A stretch of DNA of 64,000 bases from an uncultured candidate division Zixibacteria bacterium (GCA_903908285.1 CAIVRH010000012.1:60469-124468); one strand, 5' to 3'. Shown: positions 9,486-18,707, counted from the first letter of the stretch. Notes: generated by a model not told the origin, from the sequence alone. Numbers and translations: made by a program.

Positions 9486-10982
9486 ATGCGATCAAAATGG
9501 TCAAAGATTTTATGGTTCAGCATTCTGGTCTGCCTTTTTTGCTTAGATGCCTTTTGTTTTGAGGCAAAGGCACTGGAAGTCGTCCAGGTGAAAAAACCGG
9601 AGATACCGGTGGTTTATTTCAAAGTGATGTTCCGTGCCGGATCGGCTTATGATCCACCGGGAAAGGAGGGATTGGCTTATTTCACTGCGCAACTTATGCA
9701 GCGGGGAACCCAATCCTTCACCCGCGACCAGATAGACGATCTTCTGGATTATTTGAGCGGACGATTAAACGTGGAGGTGCACAAGGAAGTGATCGTGATC
9801 TCCGGAGCAACGTTGAAGGAGAACTTAGACAAATTCTACCAGGTATTCTCCGAGATCATCCTGAAACCCACCTTCCCGGAAGACCAGATCGAGAAGACCC
9901 GGACTGATCAGCTGGATGCCATTGAGAACCTGCGCCAGGATGATGTGGATTTAGTCAAGGAGAGTTTTGACGACTTCATTTTCCGGGGGCACCCATACGG
10001 GCATGCAGTGTTCGGAAAGGAATCATCCGTCAAGTCCTTCACCCGCCAGGATGCCATAGATTTTTATAACAAATACTTCGTCCAGGACAACCTCTTTCTC
10101 GGTCTGGCCGGAGATTTCGATGAAACCCTGGTAAAGCGGTTCGATCAGGATATGTCCACCCTCAAAACCGGAAAACCGCCCAAACCGGAAAAGAATGTCC
10201 AACCCATCCATGGAAGAAAAGTGTTATTGATCGAAAAAGAGGGGAGAACCCAGAACCAGATCAGAATAGGTCATCCCTATTTCATCAGCCGGAGCTCCCC
10301 GGATTATTTTCCGCTTTTAGTTGCCAATACTTACATGGGGAAACACCGGGAGTCGATCGGACAGTTGTACAAAACCGTCCGGATGCAAAGAGGTTTGTCA
10401 TACGGAGCATACAGCTATATCGAAGACTTCGAGCAGGCGGGCTGGAGCAAGCTGGCGGCGCCAAACGTTCCCCGAAATATCCAATATTTCAGCATGTGGA
10501 CTTACGTCAAGAGCCCCAATACCAAGTTTGCCATCAAGCTTTTGCTAAAGAATATGAGCGATCTGGCATCCAGCGGAATACCGAAAGATCGCTTTCAGCT
10601 GACCAAAGATTTTGAGGCAAATCAATATCCCTTCCAGATCGAAACCCCGGACCGAAAATTGGGCTTGCTTTTGGACGACCGGTTTTACGGCACGCCAGGT
10701 TTTGTGGATAATTATGACAAGAACGTAGAAAAGGCAACCATCGAGGAGATCGACCGCGTTGCTGCCACTTATCTTTCACCGGAGAATGTGGCCATCGTGG
10801 TCATGGTATCGGATCCCGAGAAATTCAAACAGGAGCTTTTGTCCGACCAGACCACCATAGAATATCCATCCCAGTTTGACGCCACTGCACTCGAATCGGA
10901 AGACGATCTGATCAAGGCATATGATTTGAAGCTGAAAGATGCTGATTTCGAAATCGTGAAAGCCTCGGAGCTTTTTAAATGA
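9486..10982 (+). CDS. M16 family protein, non-catalytic partner, exported
   Basis: Second member of the M16 pair, 498 residues from the chosen start. The aligned region reads AGSAYDPPGKEGLAYFTAQL, where the catalytic partner has HVFEH, so all zinc ligands are missing. In known two-subunit M16 enzymes such a protein holds the substrate and carries an Arg/Tyr pair in its C-terminal half. MRSKWSKILWFSILVCLFCL is a signal peptide. The start is ATG 9486 because AAGGAGG lies 6 bases upstream; the GTG at 9465 lacks a site. It is separated from the catalytic gene only by a repeat block and is probably co-transcribed. Confidence 0.85.
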   Translation: MRSKWSKILWFSILVCLFCLDAFCFEAKALEVVQVKKPEIPVVYFKVMFRAGSAYDPPGKEGLAYFTAQLMQRGTQSFTRDQIDDLLDYLSGRLNVEVHKEVIVISGATLKENLDKFYQVFSEIILKPTFPEDQIEKTRTDQLDAIENLRQDDVDLVKESFDDFIFRGHPYGHAVFGKESSVKSFTRQDAIDFYNKYFVQDNLFLGLAGDFDETLVKRFDQDMSTLKTGKPPKPEKNVQPIHGRKVLLIEKEGRTQNQIRIGHPYFISRSSPDYFPLLVANTYMGKHRESIGQLYKTVRMQRGLSYGAYSYIEDFEQAGWSKLAAPNVPRNIQYFSMWTYVKSPNTKFAIKLLLKNMSDLASSGIPKDRFQLTKDFEANQYPFQIETPDRKLGLLLDDRFYGTPGFVDNYDKNVEKATIEEIDRVAATYLSPENVAIVVMVSDPEKFKQELLSDQTTIEYPSQFDATALESEDDLIKAYDLKLKDADFEIVKASELFK

Positions 10983-10991
10983 TTTTGGAGT

Positions 10992-11110
10992 GCGAAAGCT
11001 TGCTTTCGCCGTACCTTTGCTGATAACAAAAGCCCTGTTCCTTCGTTCAAACGTCACGAACGGGCCTCCGTGATGCACAAGAACGTAGGGGTGGAGCTTC
11101 AGCTCCACCC
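10992..11110. repeat. Paired REP-like palindromes
   Basis: Left hairpin GCGAAAGC-TT-GCTTTCGC (10992-11009) followed by CGTAC; right element GTAG (11085-11088) followed by a perfect 10-bp stem GGGTGGAGCT/AGCTCCACCC with a 2-base loop (11089-11110), then TCTTTT. The right arm could end transcription of the M16 genes. Confidence 0.7.
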
Positions 11111-11262
11111 TCTTTTGGGCAACCTAACGGTCACCCATGCATCTTGATTTACTTTTATACAAGGCAAAATTTGTGCAACCTTTTTAAAAGCTACCTCTCT
11201 AATATTACTAAAAAGAAAAATGAAACGAAAACTATTCACTTATTTAAATCAAGGAGTCGGGT

Positions 11263-13047
11263 ATGAAAAATAGAATTGCCGTAGTCTTGATATTACTGGC
11301 TGTCTCTCTCTTTGCCATTTTCCCGTTAGCCAGCGGAGACGAAGCAATAATCGGAACCTGGCAGGGGATTCTGGATGTTTCCGGAACTAAGCTAACGGTG
11401 GTATTCAACATTTCCAAAACCCCGCAGGGAGTCTTGACCGCTACCATGGACAGCCCGGACCAGGGAGCCAAGGGTATACCGGTGGACAGCGTAATATTCG
11501 ATTACGGTCATCTGATTTTGGATGTGAAGTCGGTCATGGGCAATTATGATGGAAACCTAAAACCGGATAAATCCGAAATCGAGGGGACGTGGAAACAGGG
11601 GGGAATGTCTTTGCCTTTGGTGCTGAAGCGCTCCGAGGGGATTTCCGAAACCAAAAAACCGGAAGAGCCTAAAGCTGCTCCTTCCCCCGGAAAAGAGGGG
11701 ATCGAAGGTATGTGGCTGGGAACATTGAGTTTTTCCGGAATGGATTTGAGGGTGGTGTTTCATCTCTCGAAAAATCCGGAGGGCAAACTTAGTGCCACCA
11801 TGGACAGCCCGGATCAGGGAGCCAAGGACATACCGGTGGAGGAAGCAACTTTCGAGAACAATCACCTGCGACTAGATGCCAAGTCCATCGGCGGCGTATT
11901 CGAAGGTGATCTTAAGACCGACAAATCCAAGCTGGATGGCAACTGGACTCAAGGCGGAACCACTATACCGCTGGTGCTTGAGAAAACCGACAAAGTCCCC
12001 CAATTAAACCGACCGCAGGAGCCAAAACCGCCCTATCCTTATTTGGAGAAAGAAGTCGCCTACGAAAACAAGAAGGCAGGCATCACCCTGGCAGGTACTT
12101 TGACTCTGCCTAAGACAGGCGCCCCGTTCCCCGCAGTCCTGCTTATTACCGGATCGGGAGCGGAAGACCGTGACGAAACGGTGTTTGGCCATCGCCCCTT
12201 TTTGGTTTTGGCGGATTACCTGACCCGTCGCGGCATTGCCGTCCTTCGGGTAGACGACCGGGGGGTGGGAAAATCTACCGGCACAACGGCAAAAGCTACC
12301 AGCCAGGATTTTGCCGGTGATGTTCTTGCCGGTGTGGAGTATCTGAAGAGCCTCAAGGAGATTAATCCCAAACAGATCGGGCTTTTGGGTCACAGCGAGG
12401 GGGGCATAATCGCCCCGATGGCGGCAATCCAATCCCCGGACGTTGCCTTCATAGTGATGATGGCAGGAACCGGCTTGACCGGTGAACAAATCCTGTACCT
12501 GCAGAGCGCCTTGATTTATAAAGCCGAAGGGATCAGCGAAGAGGTAATTGCCAAAGACCGCAAACTTAAAGAACAGATATTCGCCGTCATAAAACAGGAA
12601 AGTGATTCCACTGCGGCGGCAAAAAAGATGCGTCAGCTTATGACCGATGCCATGGCCCAGATGGATGAAAAGGAAAAACAGGCTTTAAGTTATACGCCGG
12701 AGATGGTGGATATGTCCATCAAGCAGTTGTTGGTCCCTTGGTTCCGTTACTTTTTGACCTATGATCCGGTCCCCACTTTGATGAAAGTAAAATGTCCGGT
12801 TCTGGCAATCAACGGTGATAAAGACCTGCAGGTACCTCCAAAGGAGAATTTGACTGCCATAGAGAATGCTCTCAAAGCCGGGGGGAACAAGGATTATACC
12901 ATAAAGTTGCTGCCGGGATTGAATCATCTATTTCAGAAGGCTGATACCGGATCGCCCATGGAATATTCCAAAATCGAAGAGACCATTTCTCCCGAAGCAT
13001 TGGAAGTGATCGGCAACTGGATTGTCGAACACATCCGGGGTAAATAA
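11263..13047 (+). CDS. Alpha/beta hydrolase (serine aminopeptidase type) with two N-terminal beta repeats, exported
   Basis: Exported esterase or peptidase-like hydrolase of 594 residues. A signal peptide (MKNRIAVVLILLAVSLFAIF) is followed by two tandem copies of a about 100-residue module beginning GTWQGILDVSG and MWLGTLSFSG, each with the shared TATMDSPDQGAK word. The catalytic domain starts near residue 265. The nucleophile elbow is GHSEGG (Ser378), the acid is in NGDKD (about Asp519) and the His is in LNHLF (His555). ATG 11263 has AAGGAG upstream. The N-terminal module is also seen fused to alpha/beta hydrolases in other bacteria, but its role is unknown. Substrate is unassigned. Confidence 0.85.
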   Translation: MKNRIAVVLILLAVSLFAIFPLASGDEAIIGTWQGILDVSGTKLTVVFNISKTPQGVLTATMDSPDQGAKGIPVDSVIFDYGHLILDVKSVMGNYDGNLKPDKSEIEGTWKQGGMSLPLVLKRSEGISETKKPEEPKAAPSPGKEGIEGMWLGTLSFSGMDLRVVFHLSKNPEGKLSATMDSPDQGAKDIPVEEATFENNHLRLDAKSIGGVFEGDLKTDKSKLDGNWTQGGTTIPLVLEKTDKVPQLNRPQEPKPPYPYLEKEVAYENKKAGITLAGTLTLPKTGAPFPAVLLITGSGAEDRDETVFGHRPFLVLADYLTRRGIAVLRVDDRGVGKSTGTTAKATSQDFAGDVLAGVEYLKSLKEINPKQIGLLGHSEGGIIAPMAAIQSPDVAFIVMMAGTGLTGEQILYLQSALIYKAEGISEEVIAKDRKLKEQIFAVIKQESDSTAAAKKMRQLMTDAMAQMDEKEKQALSYTPEMVDMSIKQLLVPWFRYFLTYDPVPTLMKVKCPVLAINGDKDLQVPPKENLTAIENALKAGGNKDYTIKLLPGLNHLFQKADTGSPMEYSKIEETISPEALEVIGNWIVEHIRGK

Positions 13048-13118
13048 TTATAAAAGCCACAAGCGGAGTTCTCCCGTAGATGGTGAGAGTTGTCTTTGGT
13101 TTAACCAACCATACTTTC

Positions 13119-13162
13119 GTAGGGCGAGCGGACGCTCCCGTCTGGGGGCACCCTTGCTCGCC
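13119..13162. repeat. GTAG-headed long hairpin (REP-like)
   Basis: GTAG at 13119-13122 is followed by GGCGAGC, a 26-base loop with inner pairing, and GCTCGCC (13156-13162). It lies 70 bp after the hydrolase stop. Confidence 0.6.
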
Positions 13163-13218
13163 CCACCGCATATCAGAATGTCACGTTAAGGCAAACCTGA
13201 AATTCGGATAGAGACAAA

Positions 13219-14193
13219 ATGAAAATCTTCATAACCGGGGCTACGGGTTTTATCGGTTCGCATCTGGTCAGACGGCTGAAGCAAACCGGGCATCAGTTGT
13301 TTTGTCTGGTGAGAAAAAACAGCGATGTCCGTTTGCTTGAGAAACTGGGAGTTACGCTGGTCATTGGAGACGTAACCGACAAAAGCTCCGTGCTTGCCGG
13401 GATGAAAGGTTGTGACTGGGTAATGAATCTGGCGAATGTCTACTCCTTTTGGGAACCTGACCAGCGAATCTACACCCGGGTAAATGTCGAAGGCACCCGG
13501 AACGTTATGGAATGCGCTCTGGAAACCGGTATATCCAAAGTGGTGCACACCAGCAGTGTGGTGGTTTATGGCAAACCTCAGGATATTCCTTTTGCTGAAG
13601 AAAGCCCGGTTGGTCCGGTTCGGTTTAGCGAATATGCCCGAACCAAATACTCCGGGGATCTGATTGCCTGGGAATTCTTTGAAAAAAAGAAGTCGCCTTT
13701 GGTCATGATATATCCCGCAGGAGTCCTGGGCGCAGGTGATCCGAAAGCCACCGGAAAATACATCCAGAATCTGATTCATCGCCATCTGCCCGCAACTGTG
13801 TTCGACGACAGCATCTTCACTTTTGTCCACGTCAAAGATGTGGCCGAAGCAATCATCCGGGCGGCAGAAAAAGAAAATAACATCGGCCAGAAATACATAG
13901 TTGGAAAATACCATCTGACATTTGGAGAGATTAACCGGATGGTCAGCGAAATCTCCGGAGTTCCTCTTCCTAAGTTTAAGCTTCCTGATTTTATGGCAAC
14001 TTTCAACGCTCATCTCCTCACTCAGGTAGCCAACCTGATAAAGAAGCCTCCCTTATGGGGGATGGCGATCGATCAAATCCGGGTGATGAAAGAGGGGGTA
14101 CGAGCGGACGGAACTAAGGCAGAAAGGGAATTGGGTATAACCTACACCCCTATCCGAGTTGCGCTGGAGGAAGCCATCGCATCGTTCAAATAA
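13219..14193 (+). CDS. NAD-dependent epimerase/dehydratase (extended SDR)
   Basis: Cytoplasmic NAD(P)-dependent oxidoreductase, 324 residues. The N-terminal nucleotide loop is ITGATGFIGSHL (G-x-x-G-x-x-G), and the active site Tyr-Lys pair is in EYARTKYSG (Y-x-x-x-K). A Ser of the triad is in HTSSVVVYG. The overall pattern fits the dihydroflavonol-4-reductase/3-beta-hydroxysteroid-like branch of extended SDRs rather than classic sugar-nucleotide epimerases. The substrate is not known. ATG 13219 gives the canonical beta1 start; the upstream site is weak (GATAGAG). Confidence 0.85.
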   Translation: MKIFITGATGFIGSHLVRRLKQTGHQLFCLVRKNSDVRLLEKLGVTLVIGDVTDKSSVLAGMKGCDWVMNLANVYSFWEPDQRIYTRVNVEGTRNVMECALETGISKVVHTSSVVVYGKPQDIPFAEESPVGPVRFSEYARTKYSGDLIAWEFFEKKKSPLVMIYPAGVLGAGDPKATGKYIQNLIHRHLPATVFDDSIFTFVHVKDVAEAIIRAAEKENNIGQKYIVGKYHLTFGEINRMVSEISGVPLPKFKLPDFMATFNAHLLTQVANLIKKPPLWGMAIDQIRVMKEGVRADGTKAERELGITYTPIRVALEEAIASFK

Positions 14194-14206
14194 TCGCATG
14201 ACCAAG

Positions 14207-14445
14207 CTTGCCGACGAGGCTACGTGAAAGAATAATCTTCCAACGCAATTAAATCGCGTATCTGAGCCTTCACTTGTCCTAAGCGAAGTTGAAGGATGGC
14301 TCAGAGCCGAGGCGTAAAGCCTCGGCTACGCGAAAGAATAAGTCTGCCGCCACAATTTGACCACGTAGCTGAGCCTTCATGGCTCAGCGTCAAAGTGTCC
14401 TTCGGTAAAGCTCAGGATAAAGTAAAACCTCGGCTGCGCTGACAA
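14207..14445. repeat. Composite palindromic repeat, about two tandem copies
   Basis: Two related units are visible: GAGGCTACGTGAAAGAATAA...GTATCTGAGCC and CTCGGCTACGCGAAAGAATAA...GTAGCTGAGCC. Inside are stems GAGCC/GGCTC, CCGAGGC/GCCTCGG and the GTCCT-x-AGCGAAG-x-GAAGGA word. It fills most of the 347-bp gap between convergent genes. A very similar composite lies at 17925-18150. Confidence 0.7.
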
Positions 14446-14452
14446 AAATAAT

Positions 14453-14487
14453 GCCCGTCGGGTATCTCAACCCGACGGGCAATTTTC
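14453..14487. terminator. Bidirectional rho-independent terminator
   Basis: GCCCGTCGGGT (14453-14463) pairs with ACCCGACGGGC (14470-14480) through a 6-base loop. AATTTTCTT follows on the plus strand and a TATTTTTG run on the minus strand. It separates the convergent epimerase and lipoprotein genes. Confidence 0.8.
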
Positions 14488-14540
14488 TTACTTTCGGTAA
14501 AAAATCAGTTCCGCTCAATTTGCAAAAGCATAAGGTCAGA

Positions 14541-15188
14541 CTATTTGACCAGACCATCCTTTGCCAGTTTATCCATCACCAGATCGGAGACGGAACTCCT
14601 GAATTGATCTGAAGAGGATGGGTCTATCTGCTCGCTGGTTGCCGACCACACCAGCTGGCCTTCGTTCTGCGTCACCAAAAGATCCGTTCTAACACTGACT
14701 ACTTTTTGAGTTTCAGTATAACCGGGATGGTATACGTTTTCGTAATACGTTATATAGGCACCCCACTTATGGCTGTATTCGGTGACCGGCTCACTCGCGG
14801 TGTAACCCGGTACGTCGGTCTTAAGCGAATCACGCTCGACCCTGGCGACTATCAGCACGCCATCGAAACCTTCTTCTTTTGCCTTCTCTTGCACAGCCGG
14901 TGGGTCGGGAACGTCTTGCGGAAAAAGTTGGTAAGACGGAACAGCCACCGTCCCGGCATGATCCTCTTTTAGCGCCGTAACGAAGGCATCCTCCCACATG
15001 CGGCGATTGAGCTGATCCTTGCGCATCGCGATGATCATTATCTTTTTCAGCGGTGCGGCTTGGTACGATGGATCCTTCCAAAGATTGACCAGCTGAGTCG
15101 TTCCACAGCCGCCCACAAACATCAATGAAACTGTAGCAGCTAAAATCAGAATCACTTCAATTGCTACCGTGACTTTCGTGAACTTCAT
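14541..15188 (-). CDS. Lipoprotein, DUF4136-like
   Basis: Predicted lipoprotein of 215 residues. After a hydrophobic signal segment a lipobox-like VGGC occurs near residue 28. The mature part starts TTQLVNLWKDPSY and continues with KIMIIAMRKDQLNRRMWED and a Gly-Phe-Asp-Gly-Val-Leu-Ile block, the plan of the DUF4136-like lipoproteins (W-x-D-P, an R-x-x-x-E-D segment, and a D-G/A-V-L-I strand). ATG 15188 has AGGAGGTGATCG just upstream, an excellent site. Function is unknown; such proteins are often periplasmic and stress-associated. It stands alone, with terminators on both sides. Confidence 0.7.
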   Translation of the reverse strand: MKFTKVTVAIEVILILAATVSLMFVGGCGTTQLVNLWKDPSYQAAPLKKIMIIAMRKDQLNRRMWEDAFVTALKEDHAGTVAVPSYQLFPQDVPDPPAVQEKAKEEGFDGVLIVARVERDSLKTDVPGYTASEPVTEYSHKWGAYITYYENVYHPGYTETQKVVSVRTDLLVTQNEGQLVWSATSEQIDPSSSDQFRSSVSDLVMDKLAKDGLVK

Positions 15189-15343
15189 CGATCACCTCCT
15201 ATGAATGAATTCCATTTGAAAATCATCCAAATTTACGAATAAATGTATAGAAAACGCAAGAGATTTCTCACTTCGGATAAAGGATAGTATTTTTTCCTAA
15301 GAGATGAGGAAAATCATTGACGGGGCTACGCGTTTTTGAAAAA

Positions 15344-15384
15344 CAAAAAATAATGCCCGCCGGAATAGTCATCCCAACGGGCAT
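15344..15384 (-). terminator. Rho-independent terminator of the heme-porin operon
   Basis: On the minus strand ATGCCCG (15384-15378) pairs with CGGGCAT (15359-15353), followed by TATTTTTTG. It lies 22 bp after the porin stop codon. Confidence 0.75.
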
Positions 15385-15405
15385 TTTAAATCCTATTATA
15401 ATCAG

Positions 15406-16692
15406 CTAAAAATCAAAATCCAGAAGCGCAGTAAAGATGTTTTCCTTGAAGGGATCATCCTTTCCGGTTTCCCTGTGGGTAAATTCCGCATGCAGGGCAA
15501 TATTCACCGCAGTCCAGTCTCCCAGGTAGTACCTTAAGAGTGCAGAATATGCTTTGATGGTTCTGGAATCGTCGTAAGAGGGGGGCTGAACCATGTTGAA
15601 AAGTACCGAGGCGAGCAAGCGGTTGTTCCATAAACCCGACCAGTCGAGTTCTGCAAACCCGCCGGAGAATTTGTAATCCTTGTTCGTATCGAAAACATTG
15701 AGCGCCTTGTCATCCATCCCCTGCATGAACAAAGCTTGCAGGTTGAAGGTCTTCCAGTTGAGACTGACATCCCCTCCCAGCCGGTAGAATGGCTTGTTGC
15801 AGCTGCAATTGGCTTCGCCGGTGGGTGCCACCACAAAATCAGAAGGGGAGGGGATACTGGTAGGTTGCCAGCCGTAGTAGGCAAAGGCTCCGATCCTCTG
15901 CCCGGCGCTCTGTCCATCCCCCTTGCCGAAAGTTTGGAACAGGTTCAAATAGAAGTCCTTATTGGTGTTGTTATCCGGATTAGCCCCGTTGCCATTGACT
16001 ACGCCTGCCCCGTACTTGAAACCGTTTCGGAAATGTCCGGTCATTTCCACCCCCAGTTGGTTATCATCGAATATAAAATTATTGGAAGGTAGGAGAGTAT
16101 CGGAAGGCGAGGTAAAAGTATAAATCTCATACGGTTCGGAGATGTAATAAGACCGTTTGGAGCTGATGGGATGATAAGCCGGCTCAAATCGTCCCACTCT
16201 TAAGTTCAATGCCCCGGGAACGATGTTGCTGAAGACCAAATTAGCCGATTCCAGTGCGCCTAATTGTGACGGGTTGGTGCCGTTGCCCGGACCGGAAAAG
16301 TCTGCCGCCGGCTCGTCGATCCGGGGAGTGTAGATGAACATGAAAGATATATTTTTGTGCAATACTCCGGCAGCCAGAAGGTCAAGTCCCATAATGTCGA
16401 AGCCGGTGGTGGTGCCTTTATCCACATTGTAGACCGAAATCCCGGTGGTGGTGCGGATAGCTATAGGCGGTGGAGTATCAAATACGTTCTTCTCTCCCCC
16501 TTCCTGACCCGGAAGCTGATAACCATTATCCCGGATTCTCTGACCGTAATCGTTAAGTTTGGTAAAAGAAGTGTGGCACATGTTGCAATTGTATCCATAC
16601 TTGCGGGCAAATGCCGGGATGGAATGGCCGGTTTCGGGTACGAGAAATTGCCATCCTGCGATTATTAATATGAATATGCAAAGCTTTTTCAT
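15406..16692 (-). CDS. Monoheme cytochrome c-porin fusion, outer membrane
   Basis: Predicted outer-membrane beta-barrel with an N-terminal c-type heme. After the signal peptide (MKKLCIFILIIAGWQFLV) comes FARKYGYNCNMCH, a CxxCH heme site, then FTKLNDYGQRIRDNGY, the signature seen in cytochrome-fused porins. The remaining about 370 residues have alternating hydrophobic/polar beta strands with aromatic girdle residues and end in FDF, the usual C-terminal aromatic of outer-membrane proteins. The order monoheme then barrel is that of Cyc2-type proteins, but family membership cannot be settled by eye. AGGAGGGG precedes ATG 16692. It follows the MauG-like gene by 11 bp, so both are one operon and may act together in electron transfer across the outer membrane. 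Confidence 0.8.
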   Translation of the reverse strand: MKKLCIFILIIAGWQFLVPETGHSIPAFARKYGYNCNMCHTSFTKLNDYGQRIRDNGYQLPGQEGGEKNVFDTPPPIAIRTTTGISVYNVDKGTTTGFDIMGLDLLAAGVLHKNISFMFIYTPRIDEPAADFSGPGNGTNPSQLGALESANLVFSNIVPGALNLRVGRFEPAYHPISSKRSYYISEPYEIYTFTSPSDTLLPSNNFIFDDNQLGVEMTGHFRNGFKYGAGVVNGNGANPDNNTNKDFYLNLFQTFGKGDGQSAGQRIGAFAYYGWQPTSIPSPSDFVVAPTGEANCSCNKPFYRLGGDVSLNWKTFNLQALFMQGMDDKALNVFDTNKDYKFSGGFAELDWSGLWNNRLLASVLFNMVQPPSYDDSRTIKAYSALLRYYLGDWTAVNIALHAEFTHRETGKDDPFKENIFTALLDFDF

Positions 16693-16703
16693 TTTCCCCT
16701 CCT

Positions 16704-17780
16704 CTACTTTGGCAGATCAGATGGTGGAATGGGTTTTACATTTGCCACTTCCGGATTGAGACTGGTCATAGCCCGGGTCATGAATGCTACCAACGCCTTG
16801 ACTTCCGATTTGGAAAGACCCAGTGGAACCATCATCGGATCAAGGCTGGAAACTCCTTTTCCGCCTCCTTTATTGTAAAATTCCACCACGTCCTCCAAGG
16901 TTTTATCGGAGCCGGAATGCAAATAAGGAGCGCGCAAAGCCACGTCACGGATGGTAGGAGTCTTGAACTTTCCCTGGTCTTGGGGGTCTTTGGTTACATC
17001 ATATCGACCGTTATCTTCCTTCAGTGGGCCGGTCTGCGGTGCGCCGAGATTATGGAATCTCCCATCGCTGAGATTCCCTCCCCAATGACAGGTAGTACAG
17101 TGCCCTTTGCCATTGAATATCTCCAGCCCTTTCTTCTCCTGGGAGGTCAAAGCACTTATATCCCCTTTGACATAGCGGTCAAAGGGCGAGTCTGTGGTTA
17201 CGACTGTACGCTCAAAGGCGGCAATGGCATCCGCTACCTGGTCGATGGTAAGGTTGCTCTCGCCAAAGGCATGCTTGAACTCATCTGCATATCCGGGGAT
17301 ATCCTGAACCGTTCTGAGCATGACCAGGTGAGTGTTCCCCATCTCAATCGGATTTTGTATCGGTCCCTTAGCTTGCTCTTCCAAAGAGGGTGCTCTTCCG
17401 TCCCAGAATTGTAAGGGATTATATGCGGAATTGGAGACGGGCGGGGACCTTCTGCCCCCCAGCTGCTTATTAATCCCGCTGCTGGTGGGACCTGCATCCG
17501 ACCATCCCATGGAGGGACTGTGACAACTGGCACAGCTGATGGTGTTATCTTTGGACAAGCGGGTATCAAAGTAGAGCTGCTTTCCCAAAAGGATCTTCTG
17601 GCTGGTCTGTGGATTTGAGGGAGGAACAGGCACAGGAGGAAGATTTCCAATCCGTTCCGGACCCAGTTTGTTGGTAGTCACCATGGTGGCTGGCGGCGGG
17701 GTGGGGGTGTTATCACCTGCCAGGGCAAATGATGGAAGAAGCAAGAGAGTGATACCTGCCAAAACATAAAGGTATCTCAT
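16704..17780 (-). CDS. Diheme cytochrome c peroxidase, MauG/CcpA family
   Basis: Periplasmic diheme peroxidase-type enzyme of 358 residues. Two heme-binding sites are visible: CASCH near residue 95 and CTTCH near residue 235. The text between follows the CCP/MauG pattern, including LGKQLYFDTRLS, SCASCHSPSMGWSD and RSPPVSNSAYNPLQFWDGR. The C-terminal KTPTIRDVALRAPYLHSG supplies the conserved R-D-V block with the Met/Tyr-side region. MRYLYVLAGITLLLLPSFAL is a signal peptide. The start is ATG 17780 because AAGGAGGTAGT abuts it; ATG 17810 has no site. It is first in an operon with the heme-porin. Confidence 0.9.
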   Translation of the reverse strand: MRYLYVLAGITLLLLPSFALAGDNTPTPPPATMVTTNKLGPERIGNLPPVPVPPSNPQTSQKILLGKQLYFDTRLSKDNTISCASCHSPSMGWSDAGPTSSGINKQLGGRRSPPVSNSAYNPLQFWDGRAPSLEEQAKGPIQNPIEMGNTHLVMLRTVQDIPGYADEFKHAFGESNLTIDQVADAIAAFERTVVTTDSPFDRYVKGDISALTSQEKKGLEIFNGKGHCTTCHWGGNLSDGRFHNLGAPQTGPLKEDNGRYDVTKDPQDQGKFKTPTIRDVALRAPYLHSGSDKTLEDVVEFYNKGGGKGVSSLDPMMVPLGLSKSEVKALVAFMTRAMTSLNPEVANVKPIPPSDLPK

Positions 17781-17924
17781 ACTACCTCCTTTGTTTGAAT
17801 TCCATAACATCCGAACACTCAGTTTTTCAGCAACTGGTATAAGTTACATAAAAAATAAAATTAATGTCAAGGGAAATGTTGTATCGGAGGGCCTACTCTT
17901 TCAGCTTTTGTTAGGTTGGTGCCG

Positions 17925-18150
17925 AGGTGTCCTTCGACCCTTCAATAAACTCAGGATGCTGAGCGACATGTCCTGAAGCAAAGCTGAAGGAAGTCGAAGC
18001 ACAAAGCTCAGGACAAAGTGAAACCTCGGTTACACGAAAAATAGCCTGCCATCACAATTTAATCGCGTAGCTGAGCCATCACTTGTCCTGAGCGGAGTCG
18101 AAGGACGGCTCAGCGCCGAGGCATGAAGCCTCGGCTATGCGCAGCTAATT
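17925..18150. repeat. Composite palindromic repeat (second large copy)
   Basis: This fills the 408-bp gap upstream of the MauG gene. It carries GTAGCTGAGCC (18066 onward), the GTCCTGAGCGGAGTCGAAGG word twice in opposite senses, GGCTCAGCGCCGAGGC and GCCTCGGCTATGCG. It matches the composite at 14207-14445 in order and wording. Outside it (17811-17924 and 18151-18218) nothing coding is seen. Confidence 0.7.
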
Positions 18151-18218
18151 ACGCCTAAGGTTTAACTCCATTCTCAAATCTCATCTCTCAAGACGTTTTT
18201 TTTAATTGAGTGTTTTTG

Positions 18219-18707
18219 CTATTGGGTTTTCTTCTGGAGGTCTTCGAAATTGAAATCGAAGCTGATCTTTAAGGGGGGGAGATCCATCCTTCCGTTTTGT
18301 GCCCGGTTTTCGACTTCCGGGATCCAGCTTAAGGAAAAGTTTAATCTCCGCTTGTAAGCCAACGCCAGATTCCGGAAAGGTAAAAGCTCGCTTTGGCATC
18401 CGGAATTTTCGTTCATTTGATAAACCAACAATGGACTGCTGCACATAATGCTGATCTTTTGATTCTCGAAAGCCGTCTGATTCGCCTCGATGAACCGCAG
18501 GAGAGAAATAAGACTGAGATATTCCAATTCATACCAGGAGCCGTAACTGCTGTTCTTGAAAATCACGCCCACCTCCGGTATGGCAAAGCAGGTCAAACCA
18601 TTCTGCTTTTTTTCCCTGTCCCGCTCCAAAGTTTTCGCCGAGAAATAACATTTAACTTCAGGCCTCTTTACCGCTGCGTTCTTGGTGGTATTCTGCATCT
18701 TATCCAT
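18219..18707 (-). CDS. Hypothetical protein, RNase H-like fold suspected
   Basis: 162-residue cytoplasmic protein of unknown function. The central part runs YELEYLSLISLLRFIEANQ, then KISIMCSSPLLVYQMNE, then LALAYKRRLNFSLSWIPEV. This resembles the E-helix, the S-D-S-x-L-V-V-x-Q strand-helix and the W-V-P-R strand of the RNase H / RVT_3 family, but the Asp expected in the S-D-S motif is Ser (CSS), so catalysis is doubtful. ATG 18707 has GGGAG nine bases upstream. A second ORF overlapping in another frame (18202-18444) is its shadow. The fold call is an inference. Confidence 0.55.
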   Translation of the reverse strand: MDKMQNTTKNAAVKRPEVKCYFSAKTLERDREKKQNGLTCFAIPEVGVIFKNSSYGSWYELEYLSLISLLRFIEANQTAFENQKISIMCSSPLLVYQMNENSGCQSELLPFRNLALAYKRRLNFSLSWIPEVENRAQNGRMDLPPLKISFDFNFEDLQKKTQ

